In this document: piece by piece, positions 35,103 through 35,710 of the stretch
How positions within the stretch are numbered: the stretch's first letter is position 1
Layout of the letters: the number at the start of each line of letters is the position of its first letter
Origin: Pseudoprimorskyibacter sp.
GTDB taxonomy: Bacteria > Pseudomonadota > Alphaproteobacteria > Rhodobacterales > Rhodobacteraceae
Direction of reading: 5' to 3'
DNA: 35,710 nucleotides
Assembly (NCBI GenBank): GCA_029251265.1
Contig: JAQXDR010000013.1
Coordinates: 1 to 35,710 of the forward strand
Program-made: the position numbers and the translations under genes
The notes under the pieces: generated by a model
Seen by the model: only the letters and a program-made list of their open reading frames with translations
What the model was told of the DNA's origin: nothing
Databases searched by the model: none

Positions 35103-35710
35103 TTATGCAATTTTATCGAATGCGTTTGGATTTGCATAGTATTCGTCTTCTGCTTTAATTGGCGTGATGTATCCAATGGGCTCAAGCAGGCGGCGATTGT
35201 TGACCCCGTCGACCTATTTGAGTGTTGCGCATTCGACAACATCGGCAGATTTCCATGGCCCTAATTTGTGAATGACTTCGGCTTTGATCAGGCCGTTGAT
35301 CGTCTCAGAGAGGGCATTGTCATACGAGTCCCCCGCGCTGCCGACCGATGGCTCGATCCCGGCTTCGGCCAGACGTTCGGTGTAGCAAATGGACAATATT
35401 GCCCACCGCGATCGGAGTGGTGAACCAAGCCGTCCCTCTGATCGGGCCGTCGATCATGCAGGGCTTGTTCCAGTGCATCAGGGACAAAGTCCGTTTTTGC
35501 AGACTGCGAGGCCCACCAGCCGACGATGCGGTCAGCGAACGTGTCGATGATAAAGGCCACATAGACAAAGCCCTGCCATGTCGACACATAGGTATGGGCC
35601 GCGCTTTCAACCTCGGGCCTGCGCAAGCTGTGGTTGCCGACCGAGCCGGGAAAACTGGTCATTGCAATGGACGGCGACAAACCGGGGCGCGAGGCTGGCC
35701 ACGCACTGGC
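35103..35710 (-). pseudogene. IS3-family transposase orfB, frameshifted and interrupted (runs off right edge)
   Basis: The C-terminal integrase-core part of an IS3-family orfB. The first part reads TYVSTWQGFVYVAFIIDTFA and HHSDRGGQY (second catalytic Asp). One base is then missing near 35396, and the sequence continues in another frame as SICYTERLAEAGIEP and SAGDSYDNALSETINGL (catalytic Glu). A TAG at 35214-35216 replaces the usual Trp of ATLKWVDW, after which the original C-terminus NNRRLLEPIGYITP continues to a TAA at 35103. The residues before TYVST read ESAAH where DFTYV is usual, so the first catalytic Asp also appears lost. The element is dead by at least two lesions. Confidence 0.85.

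Noticed and set aside
34846-35139. 97-codon plus-strand ORF over the IS remnants
   Set aside because: It is antisense to the recognisable IS3-type orfB end and to the unidentified tail, and its sequence has no family-like features.
1-35710. CRISPR array, prophage, tRNA gene or defence island
   Set aside because: I saw no regularly spaced repeats, no tRNA cloverleaf, and no phage structural, nuclease or toxin-antitoxin genes. The accessory content is limited to IS remnants and short decayed ORFs at the edges.

Overview
The window looks like chromosomal DNA of a marine alphaproteobacterium of the Rhodobacterales, in the Roseobacter group. The evidence is the family-typical small proteins (DUF1467, DUF2794, a DciA/DUF721 protein, a CHCC zinc-finger protein, a Pr6Pr membrane protein), the gpmI-envC-ctpA order, an FnrL-type TTGAT-N4-ATCAA operator and an alphaproteobacterial GTTC-N7-GTTC SOS box. 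Genus cannot be fixed by eye. The amount of IS debris at both ends and the broken-up neighbourhoods suggest an IS-rich, rearranged genome.

Layout. Positions 1-1028 hold the start of an IS3-family orfA running off the left edge, then decayed ORFs. From 1029 to 8580 the minus strand carries a tightly packed envelope/glycolysis operon (gpmI-envC-ctpA) and carB. A 449-bp divergent intergenic region with two CRP/FNR-type palindromes separates carB from aspS. From 10969 to 14677 come a GNAT acetyltransferase, an orphan receiver protein, methylmalonyl-CoA epimerase, a DUF1467 protein, an EI24-type membrane protein and a nitroreductase. From 14873 to 20689 come imuB with an SOS box, a ZapE/AFG1 ATPase, an MFS transporter, a HAD hydrolase and a DMT transporter. 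From 20817 to 25473 the minus strand carries a YaiI-like protein, S-formylglutathione hydrolase, a class III aminotransferase, a CaiB/BaiF CoA-transferase and a DsbA-like thiol oxidoreductase. A dciA-like gene then diverges from a plus-strand run of mutY, an AlkB-type hydroxylase, a PaaX-type regulator and DUF2794. polA converges on this run. Next come a Pr6Pr membrane protein and a 58-aa zinc-finger protein that overlap by 4 bp. An ABC ATPase is the last intact gene, and its expected permease is absent. Positions 34329-35710 are AT-rich spacer, an IS66 tnpA fragment, an unassigned ORF tail and a frameshifted IS3-family orfB.

How the genes work together. Most are housekeeping genes: translation (aspS), DNA replication and repair (polA, mutY, imuB, dciA), pyrimidine/arginine precursor supply (carB), cell-wall hydrolase control (envC, ctpA), glycolysis (gpmI), formaldehyde detoxification (fghA) and propionyl-CoA metabolism (mce). 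Translational coupling is common, with ATGA, TGATG or TGAATG junctions at gpmI/envC, nitroreductase/EI24, fghA/yaiI, dsbA/caiB, mutY/alkB and zinc-finger/Pr6Pr.

I found no CRISPR array, phage module, toxin-antitoxin pair or clear novel defence system. The points most worth a second look are the perfect FNR-type operator before aspS, imuB sitting directly behind an SOS box without imuA or dnaE2, the mutY-alkB-paaX arrangement, and gene neighbourhoods that appear truncated at the IS-rich edges.
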